The translations under genes were made by a program, and so were the position numbers. From JBFFXF01 sp041569895 (GTDB lineage Bacteria; Planctomycetota; UBA8108; JACQVS01): a stretch of DNA of 8,631 bases. Within the stretch, counting starts at the first letter, position 1; every line of letters starts with the position of its first letter. This document shows positions 1 to 5,382 of this stretch, piece after piece. Location: positions 1 to 8,631 of the forward strand of contig JBFFXF010000302.1 of assembly GCA_041569895.1 (NCBI GenBank). Direction: 5' to 3'. The notes below the pieces were generated by a model. It worked only from the letters and a program-made list of their open reading frames with translations, was not told the origin of the DNA and searched no databases.

Positions 1-1275
1 CAGCCGCTTGACGACGACGGGGTGATCGGCAGCGACGTTGCGGCTCTCCGCGATGTCCGCATCGAGGTCGTAGAGCTGCAGGCCGATCTCCCGATCGCGT
101 CCGCGCCGGCGCTCGACGCCGGGCAGGTGCAGCTTCCACTTCCCGGCGCGCACCGCGCCGAGACGGTCGCGGAAGTAATAGAAGAATGCCTCGTGGGGCG
201 ATCGCGCGCCGGGCTCGCCGCGAAGGAGCGTGCCGATGTCGCGCCCGTCGATGACACGGTCTGCCGGTGGCGCGGCGCCCGCGAGCCGCGCGAAGGTCGG
301 CAGCAGGTCCATCGTCGTCGTGACCTCATCGCACGTCGATCCGGCGGGCACGACGCCCGGCCAGCGCACGACGCACGGCACGCGCATGCCGCCCTCCCAG
401 ACGCTCCCCTTGTGCCCGCGCAGCTGCCCGTTCGATCCGCCATGGCGCGAGGCGGCGCCGTTGTCGGAGGTGAAGAGGACCAGCGTCGTGCGGGCGATGT
501 CGAGCTCGTCGAGCGTGTCGAGGAGCCGGCCGGTCGACCAGTCGATCTCCTCGACGGTGTCGCCGAACGGCCCGTTCGCCGACTTGCCGCGAAAGCGCTC
601 GCTCGAGTGGAGCGGCCAGTGCGGAAAGGTGTGCGGCAGGTAGAGGAAGAACGGCCGATCGCGGTTCTTGCGGATGAACGCGATCGCCTCCTCGGTGTAG
701 CGCCTCGTCAGCGTGGTCTGGTCGGCCGGCGCCTCGATGACCTCCTCGTCGCGCATCAGCGGCAGTGGCGGGTTCTCGACCGGTCGCCTCTGACGGACGC
801 CCATGTCGTTCGAGTAGGGAATCCCGAAGTACGAGTCGAACCCCTGCCGCGTCGGCAAGAACGGCCGCTGGTCGCCGAGGTGCCACTTGCCGATGCACGC
901 CGTCGCGTAGCCGCGCTCCCGGAGCACCTCGGCGATGGTGACCTCCGCGGGCGCCAGCCCCTTCCGGGCGATCGGGAAGAGCACCCACTCCCCGGCGGCG
1001 TTCTGGTGCATGTTGACGCGCCGGGGGTAGCACCCCGTCAAGAGCGACGACCGCGACGGGGTGCAGACACCGCTCGTCGAGTAGAAGCTGGTCAGCCGCA
1101 TGCCCTCCGTGGCGATGCGATCGATGTTCGGCGTGCGGTGCTTCGTCGAGCCGAAGCAGCCGATGTCGCCGTAGCCGAGATCGTCACAAAAGATCACCAC
1201 GTAGCTCGGCGGCCGCTCGAGCGCATCCAGCGGCGCCGCGAACAGCGCGAGCAGCACGACGGCGAGACGACCCAT
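1..1275 (-). CDS. Secreted sulfatase (type I, formylglycine-dependent), C-terminus cut by window edge
   Basis: Hydrolyses sulfate esters, probably from sulfated polysaccharides, in the periplasm or outside the cell; the substrate cannot be told from the sequence. The 425 visible codons start with a signal peptide (basic MGR, hydrophobic core to about residue 18). The metal-binding pair D31-D32 follows in the segment IFCDDLGYGDIG. The sulfatase signature CTPSR has C71 as the residue converted to formylglycine and R75 behind it, followed by SSLLTG. GKWHLG at 129-134 supplies K130 and H132, and SDNGA near 270 supplies D271 and N272. The frame is still open at position 1, in the typical late segment LYDLDADIAESRN, so probably only a few dozen residues are missing. 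The ATG at 1275 was chosen because the signal peptide begins there; no clear Shine-Dalgarno precedes it. Activity needs a formylglycine-generating enzyme encoded elsewhere. The family is certain; the substrate class is unknown. Confidence 0.93.
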   Translation of the reverse strand, partial: MGRLAVVLLALFAAPLDALERPPSYVVIFCDDLGYGDIGCFGSTKHRTPNIDRIATEGMRLTSFYSTSGVCTPSRSSLLTGCYPRRVNMHQNAAGEWVLFPIARKGLAPAEVTIAEVLRERGYATACIGKWHLGDQRPFLPTRQGFDSYFGIPYSNDMGVRQRRPVENPPLPLMRDEEVIEAPADQTTLTRRYTEEAIAFIRKNRDRPFFLYLPHTFPHWPLHSSERFRGKSANGPFGDTVEEIDWSTGRLLDTLDELDIARTTLVLFTSDNGAASRHGGSNGQLRGHKGSVWEGGMRVPCVVRWPGVVPAGSTCDEVTTTMDLLPTFARLAGAAPPADRVIDGRDIGTLLRGEPGARSPHEAFFYYFRDRLGAVRAGKWKLHLPGVERRRGRDREIGLQLYDLDADIAESRNVAADHPVVVKRL

Positions 1276-1303
1276 GAGCACGCGGGGGGATTCCACGCAA
1301 TCG

Positions 1304-1332
1304 AGTGTCGCCGCGGGCGGGAGGGTTGTCAA
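1304..1332 (-). promoter_or_regulatory. Candidate sigma70-type promoter of the sulfatase gene
   Basis: On the minus strand there is a perfect -35 hexamer TTGACA (1332-1327), then a 17-base spacer and GACACT (1309-1304) as a weak -10 box that keeps the important A2 and T6. Transcription would start near 1297, about 22 bases before the sulfatase ATG. The CGGGNA repeat block begins only 10 bases upstream of the -35 box. The -35 match is seen directly; promoter function is inference, because the -10 box is poor. Confidence 0.42.
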
Positions 1333-1342
1333 CGGGTCCACT

Positions 1343-1380
1343 CGTCCTCGTTCCCGTTCCCGTCCCCGTCCCCGTGCCCG
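1343..1380 (-). repeat. CGGGNA hexamer repeat, about 6 units, minus orientation
   Basis: Read on the plus strand this is six in-phase hexamers of the form CGTNCC (one ends in CT) plus two bases. On the minus strand it is CGGGNA, with the fifth base varying among C, G and A. The minus strand carries five runs of three or four G (complement of 1353-1355, 1359-1361, 1364-1367, 1370-1373, 1377-1379) with loops of only 2-3 bases, a strong G-quadruplex pattern. The block sits directly upstream of the candidate sulfatase -35 box. Confidence 0.85.
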
Positions 1381-1413
1381 AAAACTGTCGCAATCGGACG
1401 GACGCTCGCCGTC

Positions 1414-1437
1414 GGGGCCGGGCGGTCGGGGTCGGGG
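1414..1437 (+). other. Predicted G-quadruplex motif on the plus strand
   Basis: Four G-runs (1414-1417, 1420-1422, 1428-1431, 1434-1437) are separated by loops of 2, 5 and 2 bases, which satisfies the usual four-run G-quadruplex rule. It is not in register with the hexamer blocks. The pattern is seen in the sequence; folding in the cell is inference. Confidence 0.5.
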
Positions 1438-1473
1438 ACCGAGACTGACGACGGAGACAGAGGACCGAGGACA

Positions 1474-1500
1474 GAGATCAGAGTCCGAGATCAGAGATCA
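1474..1500. repeat. Purine-rich GAGATCA short repeat
   Basis: GAGATCA occurs at 1474-1480, 1487-1493 and 1494-1500, with the variant GAGTCC between the first two. The preceding bases (about 1453-1473) are similar AGA/GGAC-rich sequence. The block runs straight into the GANNCC hexamers at 1501 and may be a diverged extension of them. Confidence 0.6.
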
Positions 1501-1574
1501 GAATCCGATTCCGATGCCGAGACCCGATTCCGATACCGACTCCGAGACCCGATTCCGACTCCGAGGCCGATGCA
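1501..1574. repeat. GANNCC degenerate hexamer repeat, about 12 units, with a 25-base higher-order repeat
   Basis: Hexamers beginning GA and ending CC run in phase, with the two middle bases variable (AT, TT, TG, GA, TA, CT, GG). An extra C after each GAGACC unit (1525 and 1550) shifts the phase. A 17-base segment is repeated exactly at 1517-1533 and 1542-1558, so the array also has a 25-base period. The reverse complement is a GGNNTC array. No coding signature is associated with it. Confidence 0.8.
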
Positions 1575-1595
1575 GAGTTCTGACCGCGGAGACTT

Positions 1596-1620
1596 CTGCG
1601 TAATCTGCGTAATCTGCGTT
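1596..1620. repeat. 9-base tandem repeat CTGCGTAAT, 2.8 copies
   Basis: CTGCGTAAT lies at 1596-1604 and 1605-1613, followed by the partial copy CTGCGTT at 1614-1620. The two full copies are identical, unlike the degenerate hexamer blocks nearby, which suggests a more recent duplication. Confidence 0.75.
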
Positions 1621-1688
1621 CCCGTCCACGTCGACCGTCGGCCGCGCTTTCGCCGTGTGCGGTCCGCGTTCCATTCTCCATCTCTTTT

Positions 1689-1720
1689 CCTGCCTTCCTG
1701 CTTTCCTGCCTTCCTTGCCG
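1689..1720. repeat. Pyrimidine-rich octamer repeat CCTGCCTT, about 4 units
   Basis: The in-phase octamers are CCTGCCTT (1689-1696), CCTGCTTT (1697-1704), CCTGCCTT (1705-1712) and the diverged CCTTGCCG (1713-1720). A further pyrimidine-rich stretch (about 1671-1688) precedes them on the plus strand, so the strand asymmetry extends over roughly 50 bases. Confidence 0.7.
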
Positions 1721-1764
1721 TGCTCTGCCGTCCGTATGTCGCTGGCGGAGTCGAGCAGCTTTTT

Positions 1765-1800
1765 CGGGTACGGGCACGGGTCCGCGGCCGGGAACGGAAG
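1765..1800 (+). repeat. CGGGNA hexamer repeat, about 6 units, plus orientation
   Basis: The in-phase hexamers are CGGGTA, CGGGCA, CGGGTC, a diverged CGCGGC, CGGGAA and CGGAAG. The unit is the same as in the block at 1343-1380 but on the opposite strand, so the two blocks form a degenerate inverted pair about 385 bases apart. G-runs at 1766-1768, 1772-1774, 1778-1780 and 1790-1792 have loops of 3, 3 and 9 bases, a weaker quadruplex pattern. The block ends 3 bases before the stop codon of the EboD-like gene. Confidence 0.8.
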
Positions 1801-1803
1801 CTC

Positions 1804-2991
1804 TCAGGCCGTTCGGCTGTTGCTTTGGGCCGCCAGGTCGCGGAGGAAGAAGATGCCCTCCTCCACCGCGTCCGCGTTGATGTGGTGCACCTCGCACCTG
1901 GCGCCGATCGAGTCGGGCAGGGTGACGGTGAGCGTGCCGCCGAGGTGCTCGCGGAAGTCGCGCAGTCCCTCGAGGAGGACGAGCTCGCCGTCCGCGGTGC
2001 GTTGCGTCATCTCCGGATAGAAGACCGGCAGGCCGCACGTGGTCAGCGCCTGCACGATGCGCAGCAGGTCGGAGCGGCCGATGAGTCCCTTCTTCATCGC
2101 GTAGTACGAATCGAGCGCGATGCCGGCCGCGACCGCCTGGCCGTGGCCGATGGCGTAGCCGGAGAGGGTCTCGAGCTTGTGGGCGCTCCAGTGGCCGAAG
2201 TCGAGGGGCCGCGCCGTTCCCATCTCGAAGGGGTCGCCGTTCGACGCGATGTGCTCGAGGTGGAGCACGGCACAGCGCCGGATGAGCTGCTCCATCGGCG
2301 CCTGCTCGCGGCGTCCGAGCGCCGGCGCGGCGCGGCAGAGGTCGTCGAAGAACTCCCGGTCCTTGATGATCGCCACCTTGAACGCCTCGGCGATCCCGCC
2401 TCGCCAGTGCGCGTCCGGGAGCGTCGGGAGGAACGAGAAGTCGTTGATGACGGCGAACGGCGGCGCGAAGGTGCCGAGGAAGTTCTTCATGCCGTGCTCG
2501 TTCATGCCGTTCTTGACGCCGACGCCGGCGTCGTTCTGCGCGAGCACCGTGGTCGGCATGCGCACGAGTCGCAGCCCGCGGTGGACGAGCGCCGCCGCGA
2601 ATCCCACCATGTCGAGGACCGCCCCGCCGCCGACGGCGACGACGAAACTCTGCCGGCAGAGGTGGTGGTTGCCGAGCGCGAACATGATGTCCTGGACCAC
2701 CTGCATCGAGCTCTTCACCGCCTCCCCGCCCGGGACCACCTCCGGCGTGGCGACGAGCTCGACGCGGTCCTGATGCTCGTGACAGTAGTCCCGCACGGCG
2801 CGGACCAGCCCGGGGTGGGCCTCCGCGACGCCGGAGTCGATCGAGACCCAGATCCGGTGGCGCCGCGATTCGCCGCGACGCGCCAGGACGTCGAGGAGCA
2901 GCGGATTGTCGACGCGGAACACGTCACGCGTGAAGTGGACCGGATAGTCGAACGCGACCTGGAACCGCTGGTGGTGCACGGACTCGTTCAT
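1804..2991 (-). CDS. eboD: EboD-like sugar-phosphate cyclase (3-dehydroquinate synthase superfamily)
   Basis: NAD- and metal-dependent cyclase of 395 residues that would turn a phosphorylated sugar into a carbocycle in the cytoplasm. The nucleotide-binding GGG is at 121-123 with D127 behind it, PTT at 146-148, and a Lys/Asn pair at K160-N161. Probable metal ligands are E202 in GIAEAFK, H267 or H271 in FGHWSAHKLE, and H283 in GHGQAVAAG. The segments VPTTVLAQND-like (145-154), KNFLGTFAPP (169-178) and the N-terminal YPVHFT resemble the EboD branch as I remember it more than shikimate-pathway AroB; this was not tested by search. EboD proteins usually lie with other ebo genes, linked to transport or modification of secondary metabolites, but none is next to this copy. 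AAAAGGA 4 bases before the ATG supports the start. Alternatives are AroB or another cyclase such as a valiolone synthase. Confidence 0.85.
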   Translation of the reverse strand: MNESVHHQRFQVAFDYPVHFTRDVFRVDNPLLLDVLARRGESRRHRIWVSIDSGVAEAHPGLVRAVRDYCHEHQDRVELVATPEVVPGGEAVKSSMQVVQDIMFALGNHHLCRQSFVVAVGGGAVLDMVGFAAALVHRGLRLVRMPTTVLAQNDAGVGVKNGMNEHGMKNFLGTFAPPFAVINDFSFLPTLPDAHWRGGIAEAFKVAIIKDREFFDDLCRAAPALGRREQAPMEQLIRRCAVLHLEHIASNGDPFEMGTARPLDFGHWSAHKLETLSGYAIGHGQAVAAGIALDSYYAMKKGLIGRSDLLRIVQALTTCGLPVFYPEMTQRTADGELVLLEGLRDFREHLGGTLTVTLPDSIGARCEVHHINADAVEEGIFFLRDLAAQSNSRTA

Positions 2992-2995
2992 GTCG

Positions 2996-3002
2996 TCCTT
3001 TT
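2996..3002 (-). promoter_or_regulatory. Ribosome binding site of the EboD-like gene
   Basis: The minus strand reads AAAAGGA, then four bases, then the ATG at 2991. This is a reasonable Shine-Dalgarno with short spacing and it fixes the start used for the cyclase. Confidence 0.55.
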
Positions 3003-3060
3003 GCGTCCCGGACCCGATCTCGTCTCGCCGACGCTCGCGATCCTCGTAAACATCCCATCA

Positions 3061-3066
3061 AGCATA
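3061..3066 (-). promoter_or_regulatory. Candidate -10 box of the EboD-like gene
   Basis: TATGCT on the minus strand lies about 70 bases upstream of the cyclase ATG, in one of the few AT-richer patches of this spacer. I see no good -35 hexamer at the expected distance. The same hexamer is the candidate -10 box of the divergent operon, at a similar distance from its start. This is a weak call. Confidence 0.25.
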
Positions 3067-3110
3067 CGACACCGGCCCCATCCTCGCCCCCCGCATCAAC
3101 GCCCCGGGCC

Positions 3111-3120
3111 ACCGGCCGGT
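3111..3120. promoter_or_regulatory. Perfect 10-base palindrome in the divergent spacer
   Basis: ACCGGCCGGT is its own reverse complement and sits near the middle of the 253-base divergent spacer, between the two candidate promoters. It could be half of an operator, but in GC-rich DNA a palindrome of this length may arise by chance. Confidence 0.2.
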
Positions 3121-3154
3121 TCACCGCCGCCCCCGGGCTCCCGGTGGAAAGAGG

Positions 3155-3183
3155 TTGGATCTCGAAACCCCCACCGATATGCT
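3155..3183 (+). promoter_or_regulatory. Candidate promoter of the repeat protein / MoxR operon
   Basis: TTGGAT (3155-3160) as a partial -35 box, a 17-base spacer and TATGCT (3178-3183) as the -10 box. Transcription would begin near 3190 and leave a leader of about 55 bases. A short inverted pair, CGGTGG (3142-3147) and CCACCG (3171-3176), flanks the -35 box and could bind a regulator. Both hexamers match the consensus only partly. Confidence 0.35.
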
Positions 3184-3229
3184 GATTTGAGCGTTCGTGC
3201 TGGCCACGTCGGTTCGCGATCGGAACCCC

Positions 3230-3235
3230 GGAGGA
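3230..3235 (+). promoter_or_regulatory. Strong ribosome binding site that decides the start of the first operon gene
   Basis: GGAGGA is followed by 9 bases and the ATG at 3245. It lies inside the longer reading that would begin at a GTG at 3197, and so argues for the ATG, where the signal peptide also begins. Confidence 0.75.
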
Positions 3236-3244
3236 CGCCGGGAC

Positions 3245-4297
3245 ATGAGAGCCCATTTTCTTGTCGTGCTGATGACGCCCCTGGTCGCGTTGCCGGGCCC
3301 CACCCTCGCCCAGGTCTCCCCGCCTCCGCTGCGCCCGAAGGAGGTGATTCCGGCGGTCGAGCGATCGATCGAGCGCGGTCTCCAGTTCCTGGCGCGGCAC
3401 CAGCGCATCGACGGCTCGTACGGCAAGTCGCGCTGGGAGAACTTCCCGACCTATCCGACGGCGATGTCGGCGCTCGTCGGCATGGCGTTCCTGGCGAGCG
3501 GCAGCACGCCGACCCGCGGCCCGTACGCCAAGCAGATCCGCCGCATCACCGACTACCTCCTCGGAAGCTGCGCCAACCCGAACGGCTACCTCACCGATCT
3601 CGGCGCCGGGGAGGACCGTCCGATGTACTCCCACGCCTTCACGATGACCTTCCTGGCGCACATCTACGGCCAGGTCGAGAGCGAGGAGCGGCGCCGGGAG
3701 ATCAAGGCCGTCCTCCAGCGCGCCGTCCGCTTCACCATGGGCACGCAGACGGACGCCGGCGGATGGGGCTACCGCGCCAACTATTACAGCGACGAGGGAA
3801 CGCTGACGGTGACGCAGCTCCAGGCGCTGCGGTCGTGCCGCGATGCCGGCATCTACGTGCCGCGCGAGGTGATCGACAACGCGGTCCGCTACATCGAGAG
3901 CTCGACCAACGACGACGGCAGCGTGCGCTACCGTCCGGGCTCGAGACGCATCCGCCCCGGCGTCACCTGCGCTGCGCTGGTGACGCTGTGGAACGCCGGA
4001 CGCTACGACGACCCGCTGCTGACGCGGATCGCGGACTACATCAAGCGAAACATCTACCTCCGGTTCGAGAACCAGCACCACGCCGAGTACGTGATGTACT
4101 ACCTCGCGCAGGCGCGCTTCCTGCTCGGCGGATCCGACTGGCCGGACTTCTACAAGCAGTACGCGGCGATGTTCCTCGACAACCAGATGAGCGACGGCAG
4201 CTGGGAGGGGAGTGACGGAGGGGAGATCTACGGCACGGCGATCGCCGTGCTCGTGCTCCAGATCCCGTACAACCGGCTGCCGGTCTACGAGAGGTGA
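3245..4297 (+). CDS. Secreted squalene-cyclase / prenyltransferase-fold repeat protein
   Basis: A 350-residue exported protein with a probable alpha/alpha-barrel made of repeats, of the type annotated as prenyltransferase/squalene oxidase repeat protein in Planctomycetota. The signal peptide (MRAHFLVV, hydrophobic to about 16) ends near PTLA-Q at 22/23. Repeat signatures are DGSYG at 56-60, DAGGWGY around 170-176, DDGS at 223-226 and DGSW at 317-320. The C-terminal helix YGTAIAVLVLQIPYNRLPVY is typical of the family. I see no DxDD class II cyclase motif, so terpene cyclisation is unlikely; a structural or protein-binding role is more plausible. A longer start at GTG 3197 was rejected because GGAGGA and the signal peptide favour 3245. 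The gene is first in the operon and its stop abuts the MoxR gene, so it may be a client or partner of that module. The exact role is unknown. Confidence 0.85.
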   Translation: MRAHFLVVLMTPLVALPGPTLAQVSPPPLRPKEVIPAVERSIERGLQFLARHQRIDGSYGKSRWENFPTYPTAMSALVGMAFLASGSTPTRGPYAKQIRRITDYLLGSCANPNGYLTDLGAGEDRPMYSHAFTMTFLAHIYGQVESEERRREIKAVLQRAVRFTMGTQTDAGGWGYRANYYSDEGTLTVTQLQALRSCRDAGIYVPREVIDNAVRYIESSTNDDGSVRYRPGSRRIRPGVTCAALVTLWNAGRYDDPLLTRIADYIKRNIYLRFENQHHAEYVMYYLAQARFLLGGSDWPDFYKQYAAMFLDNQMSDGSWEGSDGGEIYGTAIAVLVLQIPYNRLPVYER

Positions 4298-4305
4298 AGA
4301 GCGCC

Positions 4306-4309
4306 GGAG
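4306..4309 (+). promoter_or_regulatory. Ribosome binding site deciding the MoxR start
   Basis: GGAG within the purine run GGAGAAGGA ends 5 bases before the ATG at 4315. The alternative GTG at 4294, which overlaps the preceding TGA as GTGA, has no comparable site upstream. Confidence 0.5.
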
Positions 4310-4314
4310 AAGGA

Positions 4315-5382
4315 ATGGAACCACGCGCCGCGCGGCAGGGCCGCCTCGATCCCGGTCCGGAGTTCATAGACAGGCTGCCCGAGCTCGCCCACACGCTGCG
4401 CAAGCAGATCGCGCGCGTCGTCGTCGGCCAGGATCGCGTCGTCGACGAGATCCTCATCACGCTGCTCTCCGGTGGACACGCCATCCTCGAGGGCGCGCCG
4501 GGGCTCGCCAAGACACTGCTCGTCAACACGGTCTCCGCGGCGCTCTGCCTGAAGGCGGGGCGCATCCAGTTCACGCCCGACCTGATGCCGGCCGACGTCA
4601 CCGGCACCCTCGTGGTGCGCGAGGACCCGCGCACCGGCGAGCGCGGCTTCGTCTTCCGCGAGGGGCCGATCTTCGTCAACGTCGTGCTCGCGGACGAGAT
4701 CAACCGCAGCCCGCCGAAAACGCAGGCCGCGCTCCTCGAGGGGATGGCGGAGGGCCGCGTCACGGTCGCCGGCACGAGGCACGTGCTGCCGAGGCCGTTC
4801 TTCGTGCTCGCCACCCAGAACCCGATCGAGCACGAGGGGACCTATCCGCTGCCCGAGGCGCAGCTCGACCGCTTCCTGCTGAAGATCCACGTCGATTATC
4901 CGAACTTCGGCGAGGAGTGGGCGATCGTCGAGCGCACCACCGGCGTCGACTTTCCGAGGATCACCGAGGCGCTGACGCTGACCGAGGTGCTGTCGCTCCA
5001 GCGCGTCGTCAGGGCGCTCCCGATCTCGGACCACATCGTCGAGTACGCCACGCGAATCGTCCGCCGCTCGAGGCCGGACGAGGAGCTCGCGCCGGACTGG
5101 GTGCGTCGATTCATCTCGTGGGGCGCCGGTCCACGCGCGAGCCAGGCGCTGATCGTCGCCGCCAAGGCGCGCACGCTGCTGCACGGCCGGTACGCGGTGA
5201 AGCGTTCCGACGTTCGCGCCGTGGCGCTTCCGGTGCTCCGTCACCGGCTGCTGCCGAGCTTCCAGGCGGAGGCCGAGGAGCTCACCGCGGACGATCTCGT
5301 CCTGCGGTTGCTCGATGACACGCCGTCATTCGCAGAAAGATCCGGTTACGATGACACGACACGGCGGATTCTTCGACTCTGA
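4315..5382 (+). CDS. MoxR-family AAA+ ATPase
   Basis: A cytoplasmic AAA+ ATPase of 355 residues, slightly longer than usual for MoxR because of its N-terminus. The Walker A motif GAPGLAKT is at 60-67, a small change from the common GVPGLAKT. Walker B is LADEINR with D127-E128. ALLEGMAEGRVT follows (139-150), sensor 1 is ATQNP with N169, and the family segment YPLPEAQLDRFLLKI (177-191) contains R186. A lid domain with GPRAS and the KRSDVRAVALPVLRHRL segment closes the protein. MoxR proteins assemble as hexameric chaperone-like machines that work with VWA-domain partners; the next two genes are such partners. The start is either ATG 4315 (good Shine-Dalgarno) or GTG 4294 (coupled GTGA, adds 7 residues). 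The 3' end overlaps the DUF58 gene by 32 bases, which supports one transcript. Confidence 0.95.
   Translation: MEPRAARQGRLDPGPEFIDRLPELAHTLRKQIARVVVGQDRVVDEILITLLSGGHAILEGAPGLAKTLLVNTVSAALCLKAGRIQFTPDLMPADVTGTLVVREDPRTGERGFVFREGPIFVNVVLADEINRSPPKTQAALLEGMAEGRVTVAGTRHVLPRPFFVLATQNPIEHEGTYPLPEAQLDRFLLKIHVDYPNFGEEWAIVERTTGVDFPRITEALTLTEVLSLQRVVRALPISDHIVEYATRIVRRSRPDEELAPDWVRRFISWGAGPRASQALIVAAKARTLLHGRYAVKRSDVRAVALPVLRHRLLPSFQAEAEELTADDLVLRLLDDTPSFAERSGYDDTTRRILRL

Larger units (their letters stand above)
1276..1803. other. 528-base non-coding spacer built largely of degenerate short repeats
   Basis: The spacer lies between the sulfatase start and the end of the EboD-like gene. I see no supportable gene in it. 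Open frames cross it, but they consist of repeat-derived Arg/Gly/Ser/Asp-rich low complexity without a family signature. From the sulfatase side it holds a candidate promoter, a CGGGNA hexamer block in the minus orientation, a G-run cluster, a purine-rich GAGATCA block, a GANNCC hexamer block, a 9-base repeat, a pyrimidine-rich octamer repeat, and a second CGGGNA block in the plus orientation. Linking stretches such as 1621-1680 show no feature I can name. I see no terminator hairpin with a U-tract after the EboD-like gene. Confidence 0.8.

Noticed and set aside
1274..1603. A plus-strand frame of 109 codons in the spacer
   Set aside because: Its product is a translation of the hexamer blocks (Arg-Ser/Arg-Pro and Asp-Ser-Asp runs). 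There is no Shine-Dalgarno or recognisable family.
1343..1800. CRISPR array
   Set aside because: Repeats are 6-9 bases, tandem, without unique spacers of even length, and no cas gene is present.
1276..1803. Insertion sequence or integrated element in the spacer
   Set aside because: No transposase or integrase reading frame, no terminal inverted repeats with target duplication; the two CGGGNA blocks are inverted but consist of degenerate tandem hexamers and not element ends.
1478..2038. A minus-strand frame of 186 codons overlapping the end of the EboD-like gene
   Set aside because: About half lies inside the cyclase in another frame and the rest is repeat-derived low complexity.
22..4215. 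A plus-strand frame open for about 4.2 kb
   Set aside because: It is codon-aligned antisense to both the sulfatase and the EboD-like gene, whose frames happen to be in phase, and then overlaps the secreted repeat protein in a wrong frame. GC-rich codon use removes TTA, CTA and TCA codons, so no stops appear. The translation is Arg/Ala/Val-rich without any domain.
2924..4324. A minus-strand frame of 466 codons opposite the secreted repeat protein
   Set aside because: The antisense strand of a convincing gene; its product is His/Arg/Val-rich with no motif, typical of GC-rich shadows.
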